From: Vulcanimicrobiota bacterium
Lineage (GTDB): Bacteria > Vulcanimicrobiota > Xenobia > Xenobiales > JADMJV01
Length of the DNA: 64,000 nt
Direction: 5' to 3'
NCBI GenBank assembly: GCA_017307785.1
Contig: JAFKGI010000036.1
Span: forward strand, 21,348-85,347
Below, piece by piece: positions 8,716-18,948 of this stretch. Position numbers and translations under genes: made by a program. The notes below the pieces were generated by a model that searched no databases, had not been told where the DNA came from, and was given only the letters and a program-made list of their open reading frames with translations. Numbering within the stretch: the first letter of the stretch is position 1; every line of letters begins with the position of its first letter.

Positions 8716-9218
8716 GACGTTTCCTGACGGTTGTCCTGATCGGAGGCCTGCTCTCCACGGTGGCCTGTCCGGCCAGCCGGGAATATGAGATCAAGGCCGC
8801 CTTCATCTACAACTTCTTGCGCTACATTGAGTGGCCGTCCAGCAAGAGCGCCATCTCGGTAGGCATCATGGGCGAGGACCCTTTCGAGGGAGGCCTGGAC
8901 CAGTTCCAGCGCAAGCCGCTGGCCGGAAAGTCGATCACCGTGAAAACCGTGAAGTCGGCCAAGGAAGCTCGCGGTCTGGACGTGCTCTTTATCAGCAGCA
9001 CCGAGGCGGACAAACTGGACGGCACGCTGGCCGCCCTCAAGGGTGCCCCGGTGCTGACCATCAGCGACCTGCCCTCGTTCGTCGACCACGGGGGCCAGAT
9101 CGGCTTTACCGCCGAGCGCAACCGCATCCGCTTCATCGTCAACACGGACGCGCTGGCAGCCTCGGATCTGAAGGCCAGCTCCAATTTGCTGAAGCTGGCC
9201 ATCCTCAAGAGCAGCTAA
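8697..9218 (+). CDS. YfiR/DUF4154 family periplasmic protein
   Basis: 173 residues with a signal segment (FLTVVLIGGLLSTVACPAS). The body carries the DUF4154 hallmarks: YEIKAAFIYNFLRYIEWPS, then ISVGIMGEDPF, GLDVLFISSTEADK, VLTISDLPSFVDHGGQIGF and RIRFIVNTDALAASDLKASS. In Pseudomonas, YfiR is the periplasmic repressor of the CHASE8 diguanylate cyclase YfiN. Here a CHASE8 histidine kinase lies on the opposite strand 0.4 kb away, so a YfiR-like sensor-repressor role is a fair inference. It is coupled to the barrel gene by a 19-base overlap. Confidence 0.85.
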   Translation: MELDVLRRFLTVVLIGGLLSTVACPASREYEIKAAFIYNFLRYIEWPSSKSAISVGIMGEDPFEGGLDQFQRKPLAGKSITVKTVKSAKEARGLDVLFISSTEADKLDGTLAALKGAPVLTISDLPSFVDHGGQIGFTAERNRIRFIVNTDALAASDLKASSNLLKLAILKSS

Positions 9219-9647
9219 TTACGGCGGTTTGCCGACCAGTCGGTCGTCGATCCAGCGCAAAGCCTCGTCTCCGTCGGCCAGCAGCTGCCCTTCCGGGCCG
9301 TAGATCTGCAAATAGGGAACCTGGGTGATCTTGTATTCCTTGGCCAGGCTCGAGTCGGCATCGCCGATATCGACCTTAAGCCAGGTGATCCCCGGCAGTC
9401 TGCGCATCAAAACTTCCAACTGGAAGCCCTTTTCTTCGCATGCTCACCAATCGGCGTAGAAGTCGACGACGTTGAATTTCCCCGCCGTCAACTCGGCTTT
9501 CAGATCGAGGGGTTCCCCCGGGCGGTCCGAGTTCAGGATACGCATCTGCGGCATCGAGCGCATCGGGGGGCGCGCGATTCCGCCCGCTCCCCAGGGGGCG
9601 GCCCAGGCCGACAGGGTCAAAACCAGAACCAGACCTACGATTCGCAT
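9219..9647 (-). CDS. Exported thioredoxin-like protein, candidate selenoprotein (in-frame TGA, W-U-A-C)
   Basis: 143 codons from ATG 9647, inside the end of the kinase gene (13-base overlap). The signal peptide is MRIVGLVLVLTLSAWA. The fold reads FNVVDFYADW, then TGA (9446-9444), then ACEEKGFQLEVLMRRLPG, ITWLKVDIGD and ITQVPYLQIYG with the cis-Pro. Both halves are in one frame, so this is not a frameshift. The TGA is codon 68, at the active-site cysteine position, with Cys70 matching the resolving cysteine. A hairpin with bacterial SECIS geometry follows. Read-through gives a 142-residue selenoprotein; otherwise this is a pseudogene or sequence error. Confidence 0.6.
9409..9430 (-). promoter_or_regulatory. 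SECIS-like hairpin downstream of in-frame TGA
   Basis: On the minus strand CTTCC pairs with GGAAG around an AGTT loop, extended by three G-U pairs and an A-T pair. The loop begins 22 bases after the TGA and has G as its second base. This meets the published rule for bacterial SECIS elements as I recall it: the loop 16-37 bases from UGA, with a G among its first two bases. Confidence 0.5.
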
Positions 9648-12600
9648 GGAAAAGCCTCTCGAAAGGCGGTGAGGGCCGCCTCGCATTCCGTGTGGATGTG
9701 TTCCGCCCATTCCACCCAGGGTCCCTCTTCCCCGTTCTTGACGGCCTGCTCGATCTGGCCGGAGAGCATCGCCAGTCGGCGGGCTCCAAAGTTGGCCGCC
9801 GAACCCCGCAGGGTGTGAGCAATCAGCCCTACCGCGGCGCTATCTCCGGCCTGGGCGGCGGCCGAGAACTTTTGGCGTAGCTCCAAATACTCCGCTTCCA
9901 AAATGACCAGCAACTCCTGGACGGCGGCGTTGCCCCCGAACGACTGAATCTCGTGGATGTTGCCCATCGAGTCCGGATCGAGAATCGGCATCTGGTGCCA
10001 TTGGGTCGGCTCTTCCGAAGCCTCGGGCGCTTCCGCTGGCGGAGGCGGGGTGAGGGCCTCCGGGGGCGGGGCGGCCGCCGAGGGATGGCGTTCGCAGCGC
10101 AACAAGGCCGCGCACAGAGCCTCAATCTGAATCGGTTTGGCGATAAAGTCGTCCATGCCGGCCTGCACGCAGGCTTCTCGCTCGCTCAAGGTCACGTTGG
10201 CGGTCAGGGCCACGACCCGAGGTCGTTCCTCGGGGTAGCGGAGGACCAGTTGCCGGGTGGCCTCCAGGCCGTCCATCTCGGGCATATTGACGTCCATGAG
10301 AATGACGTCGTAGCGAGTGCGCTCCAGCGAATCGAGCACTTCCAGGCCGTTGCCCACCGAGTCGGCCTGATAGCCCATTTTCTTCAGCATGATCAGCATC
10401 ATCTTCTGGTTCACGAACAGATCGTCGGCCACCAGGATCTTGAGTGGATGGCGCTTGCCCAGGGTGTCGTCGAAAAGGGATTCCCCGGGCAAGGCGCTTT
10501 TGTCGGTATTACCGGAGAAGTGATTGGCCAGCACGTCAAAGGCCAGGCCGGGTCGCAACGGCTTGTGCAGATAGGCATCGAAGATCTTCTCGGAGCCTTC
10601 TTCTTTGCGTCCCAGCGAGGTCCAGGCCACCAGGAAGAGAGGACCAAACTCGCGGATCTTGCGGCCGAGTTCGACCCCGTCCATATCGGGCATCTGGATG
10701 TCGACCACGGCCACTTCGAAGGTTTCTTTGTCGGCCAGCCATTCCAGAGCTTGTTTGGGATAGGCGGTGTCGCGCACCTTGAGTCCCCAGCCTTCGGCCC
10801 GTTTACGCAACAGGGCCCGGTTGGTGTCGTTGTCGTCCACGATCAAGAGGCGCTTGCCGGCGAACTGCTCGGGGCTCTGATCGTAGTGACGTTTGGGGAC
10901 CGGCGTATCCTGAGCCAGGATGGTGAAGGAGAAGACCGAGCCCACGCCCACCTCGGAGGTGACCCAGATGTTGCCTCCCATCGCTTCCACGAAGCGACGG
11001 CTGATGGCCAGACCGAGACCCGTGCCGCCGAAGCGGCGGGTGATGGAAGAGTCCACCTGGCTGAAGGGCTGAAACAGGCTGTTGACCCGGTCCGGCGGAA
11101 TGCCGATCCCCGAGTCTTTGACCGAGAACTGAAGCTCGTGGACGTTGCCCTTGCGGCTGGGCGAGCTGACGCTCAGCACCACTTCGCCCTCGGCGGTGAA
11201 CTTGATGGCGTTGCTCAGCAGGTTGATGAGAATCTGGCGCAGCCGGGTGCTGTCGCCGATGATGCCGGCCGGGACCATCGGATCGATAGAGTAGGCCAGC
11301 TCCAGGCCTTTGTTGGAGGCCAGGTTGGCCACCAGATCCAGGGCGCCTTCCACGCATTCGAAGAGTTCAAAGGGGGTGCTCTCCAGCTCCAGATGGCCGG
11401 CTTCAATTTTGGAGAAGTCCAGAATGTCGTTGATGATTCCCAGCAGGCCCTCGCCGCTGGACTGGACGGTGCGCGCATAGTCGCGCTGCTCGGTGGTCAG
11501 GGAGGTGTCCAGCAGCAGGCCGGTCATTCCCAGGACCGCGTTGAGAGGCGTGCGGATCTCGTGGCTCATGGCGGCCAGAAAGGCGCTTTTGCTGCGATTG
11601 GCCTGCTCGGCGATGTCTTTGGCGATGACCAGTTCGTGGCCCGAGTCGTGGCGTTCGAAGACGCGGCCCAGCGCCGTGCCGATCTGAGCCAGCGCTTCCA
11701 GCAGCGGCTTGTCGGGCATCTCGACCTGGGGGCTGAAGAACTCCAGCACGGCCACCACTTCTTCACCGGTCAGCACGGGGAAGGCGAAAGCGGCGCGGAT
11801 TCCCACGGCTTCGGCGCTCTCGGTGCGCAAAAAGCGGGAGTCGGGACCGACATCGTTCATGGTGACCGGCTCACCGGTGGCCAGCACCAGCCCCGCCAGA
11901 CCCTGGCGACGTCGGCAGCGCAACTCGCGGGTGGCTTCCTGGAAAAGGCTGATGTCGGAGTCGCTGCGGTTCTTCCAGAGGTTGGAGGAGATCAGGGTTT
12001 CTTCGTCTTCGGGATCCTGTAGCCAGACGTGAGCGATCGGCCAGCCGGTGTGGGTGCACACCAGTTCCGCGCCCAATTTGAGCACTTCTTCGGGGCTGTG
12101 CGACTGGTTGGCCGCGCGCGAAACCGACTCCAACAGGAAAACCAGATCGGTCTTGGAGCGCACCGCTTTGGTCTGCACCTCGATTTCGTGGAGCATGCGG
12201 TTGAAGCTGCTGTAGAGGGAGCCGAGCTCGTCTTTGCTCAAGGTGTGGGCGCGCCGCGAGTAATCGTTGTCCTCGGCCACCGATTTGGCGATGCGGGCCA
12301 ACTGCAGGATCGGTCCGGTGATCCAGGTCTGAAAGCGCAGACTGGCCAGCACGCACAGGCAGATGCAGAGAATGGTGACACCCCCCGCCAGGTAGGCGAA
12401 GTTGCGTCTTTGCTGGTCATAGCTGTCCAAACTCATGGCCAGACTGAGATAGCCCACGATTTCGCCACCCTGTTTGACGGTGACGTTGCAGGTGGCCAGC
12501 GACTTGGGCAACTCCACCTGCACTCCGGGAACGCCGTAGTCGTTGCCGGTGCCCTGGCCAATCTTGAGGAAGACTTTGCCCTTGGCATTGAAGACGGTGG

Positions 12601-12862
12601 CGCCGATGATCTCGGTTTTGGAGAGGAACGGCCCCAGGCTGTCCTCGGCCGCCTTGGCGTCGTCAAAGAGCAGAGAGGACGCGGCCGTTTCAGCACTGGC
12701 TTCGGCCATGGCCTGCAGGTTCTTTTCCGTGACTTCCAGCAGCTGGACGCTCCACAGCGAATAGATCATCAGACAGGCCAGGATCAAGCCCGAGGTGGAG
12801 ACGGCGACGATCAGGATCGTGAGTTTGCTAACGAGAGGCAGCCGAGCCAGCCACCTGGTCAC
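9635..12862 (-). CDS. CHASE8 hybrid sensor histidine kinase (HAMP-GAF-HisKA-HATPase-REC-REC-HPt)
   Basis: 1075 residues. TM helix about 12-35, then a CHASE8-type periplasmic domain (36-155; NLQAMAEASAETAASSLLFD), TM 158-178, HAMP to about 232, and GAF about 245-400. HisKA follows with His434 (AAMSHEIRTPLN), then HATPase (NAIKFTAEGEVVL, FGGTGLGLAISRRF). Two receiver domains follow (VVDIQMPDMDG, LMDVNMPEMDG) and an HPt domain (LIAHTLRGSAANFGA). The full phosphorelay is thus in one chain. It starts with a GTG overlapping the REC-GGDEF stop by 4 bases, so these form an operon. The adjacent YfiR-like protein is a plausible periplasmic partner. Confidence 0.92.
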   Translation of the reverse strand: MTRWLARLPLVSKLTILIVAVSTSGLILACLMIYSLWSVQLLEVTEKNLQAMAEASAETAASSLLFDDAKAAEDSLGPFLSKTEIIGATVFNAKGKVFLKIGQGTGNDYGVPGVQVELPKSLATCNVTVKQGGEIVGYLSLAMSLDSYDQQRRNFAYLAGGVTILCICLCVLASLRFQTWITGPILQLARIAKSVAEDNDYSRRAHTLSKDELGSLYSSFNRMLHEIEVQTKAVRSKTDLVFLLESVSRAANQSHSPEEVLKLGAELVCTHTGWPIAHVWLQDPEDEETLISSNLWKNRSDSDISLFQEATRELRCRRRQGLAGLVLATGEPVTMNDVGPDSRFLRTESAEAVGIRAAFAFPVLTGEEVVAVLEFFSPQVEMPDKPLLEALAQIGTALGRVFERHDSGHELVIAKDIAEQANRSKSAFLAAMSHEIRTPLNAVLGMTGLLLDTSLTTEQRDYARTVQSSGEGLLGIINDILDFSKIEAGHLELESTPFELFECVEGALDLVANLASNKGLELAYSIDPMVPAGIIGDSTRLRQILINLLSNAIKFTAEGEVVLSVSSPSRKGNVHELQFSVKDSGIGIPPDRVNSLFQPFSQVDSSITRRFGGTGLGLAISRRFVEAMGGNIWVTSEVGVGSVFSFTILAQDTPVPKRHYDQSPEQFAGKRLLIVDDNDTNRALLRKRAEGWGLKVRDTAYPKQALEWLADKETFEVAVVDIQMPDMDGVELGRKIREFGPLFLVAWTSLGRKEEGSEKIFDAYLHKPLRPGLAFDVLANHFSGNTDKSALPGESLFDDTLGKRHPLKILVADDLFVNQKMMLIMLKKMGYQADSVGNGLEVLDSLERTRYDVILMDVNMPEMDGLEATRQLVLRYPEERPRVVALTANVTLSEREACVQAGMDDFIAKPIQIEALCAALLRCERHPSAAAPPPEALTPPPPAEAPEASEEPTQWHQMPILDPDSMGNIHEIQSFGGNAAVQELLVILEAEYLELRQKFSAAAQAGDSAAVGLIAHTLRGSAANFGARRLAMLSGQIEQAVKNGEEGPWVEWAEHIHTECEAALTAFREAFPCES

Positions 12863-13815
12863 GCCTGGGTGTAAACCTTCACGCAGTTTCTGCCGGCGTT
12901 TTTGGCGGTGTAGAGAGCCTGGTCGGCGGCCACCAGCATCTCGTTCCAGCTCGTCATCCAGGGCTCGCGTTGGGCGACTCCCAGGCTGGCGGTGATGTGG
13001 TGAATGTCTTCTCCGCAGGTCAGGGAGCGTTCCGACATGGTGGTGAGGATGCGTTGTCCAAAGTCCACGCAGCCGCTGGCGTCGGTGTCCGGACAGATGA
13101 CCAGGAACTCTTCGCCCCCGAAACGACAGGGGTAGTCGGAACCGCGAGCGGTGGCCCGCAAAATCTCGGCCGCGTGGCGGATGACTTCGTCCCCGGTATC
13201 ATGGCCATAGGTGTCGTTGTAGCGTTTGAAGTGGTCGAGGTCGACCATGATGCAGCTGAGCGGGCGGCCGGTGCGATGGGCGCTCGACCAGTGACAGCCC
13301 AGCTCTTGCAGAGCAAAGCGCCGGTTGGGGAGCCCGGTGAGGGTATCGCTGAAGGCCATGATCTCGAGGCGCCGATTGAATTCTTGCAGCTCGTCGTTGC
13401 GCTTTTGCAGGTCTTGTTTGAGGTCGAGCAGCTCCTGGACCATCTGGCGCTTTTCCAGGCTGGCCCTCAGACGAGCGCCCAGAAGGGTCGGCTCGTACGG
13501 CTTCATGAGGTAGTCTTCGGCGCCCAGGCTGATGCAGCGCACGGTGGCGTTCAGATCGTCGAGCGAGGACACTACGATGACAGGGATGTGGCGAGTGTCT
13601 TCGCGTCCCTTCAGGAACTCGAGCACCCCGAAGCCGTCGATGTCGGGCATGCGAATATCCAGAAGAACCAGATCGATCTGCTGAATCTGGACAATGTCGA
13701 TGGCCTGCTGGCCCCCACTGGCTTCCACCACCTGGCAGCCCCGGGCTCGCACCAACTGGGCTAACATAAAGCGGTTCGCCGTGCTATCGTCGACTATGAG
13801 AACACGCTCGGCCAC
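12859..13815 (-). CDS. Response regulator diguanylate cyclase (REC-GGDEF)
   Basis: 318 residues. An N-terminal receiver domain (RVLIVDDSTANRF, phosphoacceptor in LVLLDIRMPDIDGFG, KPYEP) is joined by a coiled coil (LLDLKQDLQKRNDELQEFNR) to a GGDEF domain with SDTLTGLPNRRFA, MVDLDHFKRYNDTYGH and CRFGGEEFLVI. GGEEF is an active-type signature, so c-di-GMP synthesis is expected when the receiver is phosphorylated. It overlaps the hybrid kinase by 4 bases, the natural phosphodonor. No RxxD inhibitory site is obvious just before GGEEF. Confidence 0.92.
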   Translation of the reverse strand: MAERVLIVDDSTANRFMLAQLVRARGCQVVEASGGQQAIDIVQIQQIDLVLLDIRMPDIDGFGVLEFLKGREDTRHIPVIVVSSLDDLNATVRCISLGAEDYLMKPYEPTLLGARLRASLEKRQMVQELLDLKQDLQKRNDELQEFNRRLEIMAFSDTLTGLPNRRFALQELGCHWSSAHRTGRPLSCIMVDLDHFKRYNDTYGHDTGDEVIRHAAEILRATARGSDYPCRFGGEEFLVICPDTDASGCVDFGQRILTTMSERSLTCGEDIHHITASLGVAQREPWMTSWNEMLVAADQALYTAKNAGRNCVKVYTQA

Positions 13816-13842
13816 GGCCGGCAGTTCGGCTTCAAAGCGTTC

Positions 13843-14762
13843 TTACCTCTTGAACAGCTCGGCCAGGGCGTCCTCGGGGCTTATTTCGCCGTTTTGCACC
13901 CTGTTTCTCAGATGGTTCCATTCTTGGGCTCGCGCCGTGTCTGACAAAAAATGCGCGAGTAAACGGTCTTCGAGCCCCCTTTCCAGCCAGTAGAGGCCCT
14001 GCTGAGCGCGCAGAGCCACGACCTCGGGGGTAAAATGCCGTTGCAGAGCATCCCATAAAGTCTGGGGCGGTTCCAGGGCGCTTCCCGCCAAAACCGGCAC
14101 CTGCCAGCCGGGCGTACGGCTGCCCAGCAGGCGCAGGGCCAGCGACAACTGGTTGGCCGCCTGACGGGCGGCCGGCAAACGATCGCCGTCGGCTTTGTTG
14201 ACCCAGACCACGTCGGCCGTCTCCATCAGGCCCCGTTTCATGCCCTGGAGATCGTCGCCGGCTCCGGGCAGGGCCACCAGCAGCACCGTATCGACCAGAT
14301 GAGAAACGGCCACTTCCGACTGTCCCACTCCCACCGTTTCCACCAGGATCAGGTCGTAGCCGGCACCTTCCAGGAGAAGAATGGCCTCGCGAGTGCGCCG
14401 GGCCACGCCGCCCAGAGCTCCGGCGGCGGGGCTGGGGCGAACAAAGGCCCTGGAGTCTCGCGAGAGTTCCTCCATGCGGGTCTTGTCTCCGAGGATACTG
14501 CCGCCGGTGCGCTGGCTACTGGGATCGATGGCCAGCACCCCGACGCGCCGGCCCTGTTCCAAGGCCAGCAGGCCCAGACTCTCGATCAGGGTGCTCTTGC
14601 CGGCCCCGGGAGGGCCGGTCACGCCGACGCGTTGGGTCTGGCGGGGAGGCAACTCACGCAGCAAGGCTCGAGCCTGGGCCTGGTGGTCGGCGCGGGCGCT
14701 CTCGATCAGGGTCAGAGCGCGGGCCAGCGCGCCCCGATCGCCGGCCAGGATTTCCTGGGAGT

Positions 14763-14766
<4 letters not shown>
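13843..14766 (-). CDS. meaB: Methylmalonyl-CoA mutase-associated GTPase MeaB
   Basis: 307 residues, a normal length for MeaB/ArgK G3E GTPases that guard and reload the B12 cofactor of methylmalonyl-CoA mutase. Visible motifs are the P-loop GVTGPPGAGKSTLIESLG, LAIDPSSQRTGGSILGDKTR, DLILVETVGVGQSE (Walker B / switch) and VVWVNKADGD (NKxD). Its ATG overlaps the mutB stop by 4 bases. It is last in the mce-mutA-mutB-meaB operon, which leaves little doubt about the function. Confidence 0.95.
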
Positions 14767-16804
<2,038 letters not shown>

Positions 16805-16808
<4 letters not shown>

Positions 16809-18316
16809 GGCATTCGATCCAAAAGTTGTTCTAAACAGTAGACCCGGTTGCAGCCCTGGTGGACGGCTACGCCCTCGTAGTTGTGAGGAGGCTTGCCGAC
16901 CAGGGCCGGTGGTTTGAGGCTGACTTTGTAGTCGGGATCTCCGTCCTCGCAGCAGAGCAGCCACACGGCCGGCGCCACAAAGGCTTCCGGAGTCTCCATG
17001 ACGTGAAAACGGGCTTCCATACCGGCCACGCTCAACCAGGTGCGCACGAAGCTCTGACGGCCCTTGAGTTCCGGGCTCAGCTTACCGAGCACCAGCACGT
17101 CCAGCGTTTTGCCACGGCCTCGGCGGAAGACTTCCTCGAAAGCCTCGCTCCAGCGCAGTTGCTCGAGGGGTGCGAGCAACCCGGTGTGGTGGAGGGGCTT
17201 GTCTTCCTCGATCAGGCGAACCGCCTCGGCATAAGCGACCGGCCGGGCGCTGGCGTAAGTCAGCCGGGGAGGGTCCCCGGCGAAATCGGTGCGGGCTACG
17301 TAGCGATTGACGCCCACCAGACCCTGGTGATCGCGACGCAGCTGGTCCTCGAAGCGCAGCCGCTGGTCCCTTGCCAGCGCCCACAATTCGGTCTGCTCGG
17401 AGATGCGACCGACCCTTTGGGTTTCTTTCCAGGCGGCTTCCGCCACTTGCTGGGTCAGGTCTTCGACCAGGCCGCTGCCCCCCAGCGGGTCGGTCTGTCC
17501 CCCCATGCGGGCTTCTTCGCGCAAAAGACGGAGCACGTTCTGGGCCCAGCGCGAGGCGTCCGGACCGGAATCGCAGGGAAGTAACTCGATGCTGGCGGCC
17601 CCCCCCAGCAGACCGGCGGCAGCCGCTGTGGTGGAGCGCAGCAGATTGTTGTGCGGATCTTGATGGGTGAGGAACCGAGAGTCCTGGACCAGGTGGATGC
17701 GAGCCGGCCAGTCCAGGGAGAAGCCCTGGCACACCGTGTCCCACAGTTGGCGGGCCGCTCGCCAGCGGGCCACTTCCAGCAGCAGACGCGGGCCGGCGCT
17801 GAGCTTGAGGGCAAGGGGCCCGGGGGGCGGTGTTTCCAGTTGAGCGAGCACCTCGATCAGACCGGCAAAGCTCCAGGCCAGTTCGTGAACGCCGTCGGCT
17901 CCTTGCTGCACCCAGCTTTGACTGGTAAAGCGGATCTCGAGACCGGCTTTGGCCTGTTGAAGGCACGCGTAGTCGGGCTGCTGCAAAAACTGCCAGAGGT
18001 CGATTTCCACGGCCTGGACCCCGTCCAGCCGGTTGGCCAGGGCGAGTAGCGCCGGCAGGCCCAGGGGACCTCGCAGCACGGGTCGAGCTTCGACCTGAGA
18101 AGGCCGCTGATCCGGCTGCAATTCGCAGATTTCCAGGTCAAGGCTCGGGCTCCAGCTGGCCGTAGTCGGCAGAGCCGCGTCACAGCAAGCTCCGTAGTTC
18201 AGGCCATCCCAACTGTGGCTGGCCAGTTGTTCGGCCGCCTTGCCCCCGGCTTCTTTGGCCACCAGGGCCCGCCAATCGTCCAGGGTCGGGACCGGAAATT
18301 CACTCCACATGCTCAC
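16805..18316 (-). CDS. mutA: Methylmalonyl-CoA mutase small (beta) subunit
   Basis: 503 residues. It shares the mutase barrel plan but is poorly conserved: SHSWDGLNYGACCDAA, RLDGVQAVEIDLWQFL, DSRFLTHQDPHNNLLRSTTA (matching the QDPFNNVART segment of the large subunit) and GGQTDPLGGSGLVEDLTQQV. No DxHxxG is present, as expected for the non-catalytic partner. The two-subunit arrangement is like that of Propionibacterium and Streptomyces. It overlaps mce by 17 bases and mutB by 4. Confidence 0.9.
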
Positions 18317-18713
18317 CGGGTTGAGTTAACTCCATCAAGACACCCTGGGTCGACTTGGGATGCAAGAACGCGATCTGCATACCGCCGGCACCGAGGCGCG
18401 GTTTTTCATCGATCAGGCGCACGCCCTGATCGCGCACCCGCTCCAGTTCCGCGGCCACGTCTTCGGTGCGAAAGGCCAGGTGATGCAGGCCGGCGCCTCG
18501 TTGGGCCAGGAATTTGGAAACGGGGGAATCCTCACTGCTGGGCTGGAGTAGCTCCAGGCGCATTCCTCCTAGATCGAAACAGGCCACCTTGACCTTCTGG
18601 TCGGTGACCTCTTCGAAATAGAGAAAGGGCAGCCCCAGCACATCGCGATAAAAGGGTACCGCCTCATCCAAACTAGGGACGGCGATCGCGACGTGATCGA
18701 GTTGCCGAATCAA
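18300..18713 (-). CDS. mce: Methylmalonyl-CoA epimerase
   Basis: 137 residues, a standard length for the vicinal-oxygen-chelate epimerase. Metal ligands and repeats are visible: IRQLDHVAIAVPSLDEAVPF (first His), YRDVLGLPF, GGMRLELLQPSSEDSPV, GAGLHHLAFRTEDV (second His) and GVLMELTQP (Glu). It converts (S)- to (R)-methylmalonyl-CoA for the mutase. The start is a TTG at 18713 in a TTGA overlap with the stop of the upstream 51-residue gene, so translation is probably coupled to it. Confidence 0.95.
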   Translation of the reverse strand: MIRQLDHVAIAVPSLDEAVPFYRDVLGLPFLYFEEVTDQKVKVACFDLGGMRLELLQPSSEDSPVSKFLAQRGAGLHHLAFRTEDVAAELERVRDQGVRLIDEKPRLGAGGMQIAFLHPKSTQGVLMELTQPGEHVE

Positions 18714-18865
18714 TGATGTTCGGCGTGGTTATCCGTTTTGACCCACTGGGGCATAGCCAGCGAGGCGACAATCGGGATGCCACAGGCCATGAGCCAAATC
18801 ATGACCCATTTGAAGACGATCCAAGCGTTAGCAACAGGGCCGTAGCCCGCAACATGATGTTCCAT
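18710..18865 (-). CDS. Small membrane protein leading the mutase operon
   Basis: A 51-residue gene from ATG 18865, with GAGG about 9 bases upstream. The chain starts MEHHVAGYGPVANAW, has one strongly hydrophobic span (WIVFKWVMIWLMACGIPIVA) and ends with a polar NHAEHH tail. Its TGA overlaps the mce TTG start by 4 bases, which argues for a real, translated gene. His pairs flank both ends. I do not recognise the family. OadG-like decarboxylase small subunits are comparable in size, but no sequence match is evident. It could anchor or regulate the mutase complex. Confidence 0.6.
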   Translation of the reverse strand: MEHHVAGYGPVANAWIVFKWVMIWLMACGIPIVASLAMPQWVKTDNHAEHH

Positions 18866-18948
18866 AGTACGACCTCACTTTTATGCCGGTCTCCCTCATC
18901 CTTCTTCCGCGGCGAGGAACTCCGCCGGAAACCGGGTAGGCTTCCCCT

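Noticed and set aside
9219..9647. Simple frameshift explanation for the split thioredoxin
   Set aside because: Both halves share one frame and the second half continues the fold at once, so a frameshift cannot explain the TGA. A stop mutation or Sec are the remaining options.
9953..12022. 689-codon plus-strand frame opposite the hybrid kinase
   Set aside because: Antisense shadow of a high-GC gene: no recognised motif, no signal, and the kinase on the other strand has full domain evidence.
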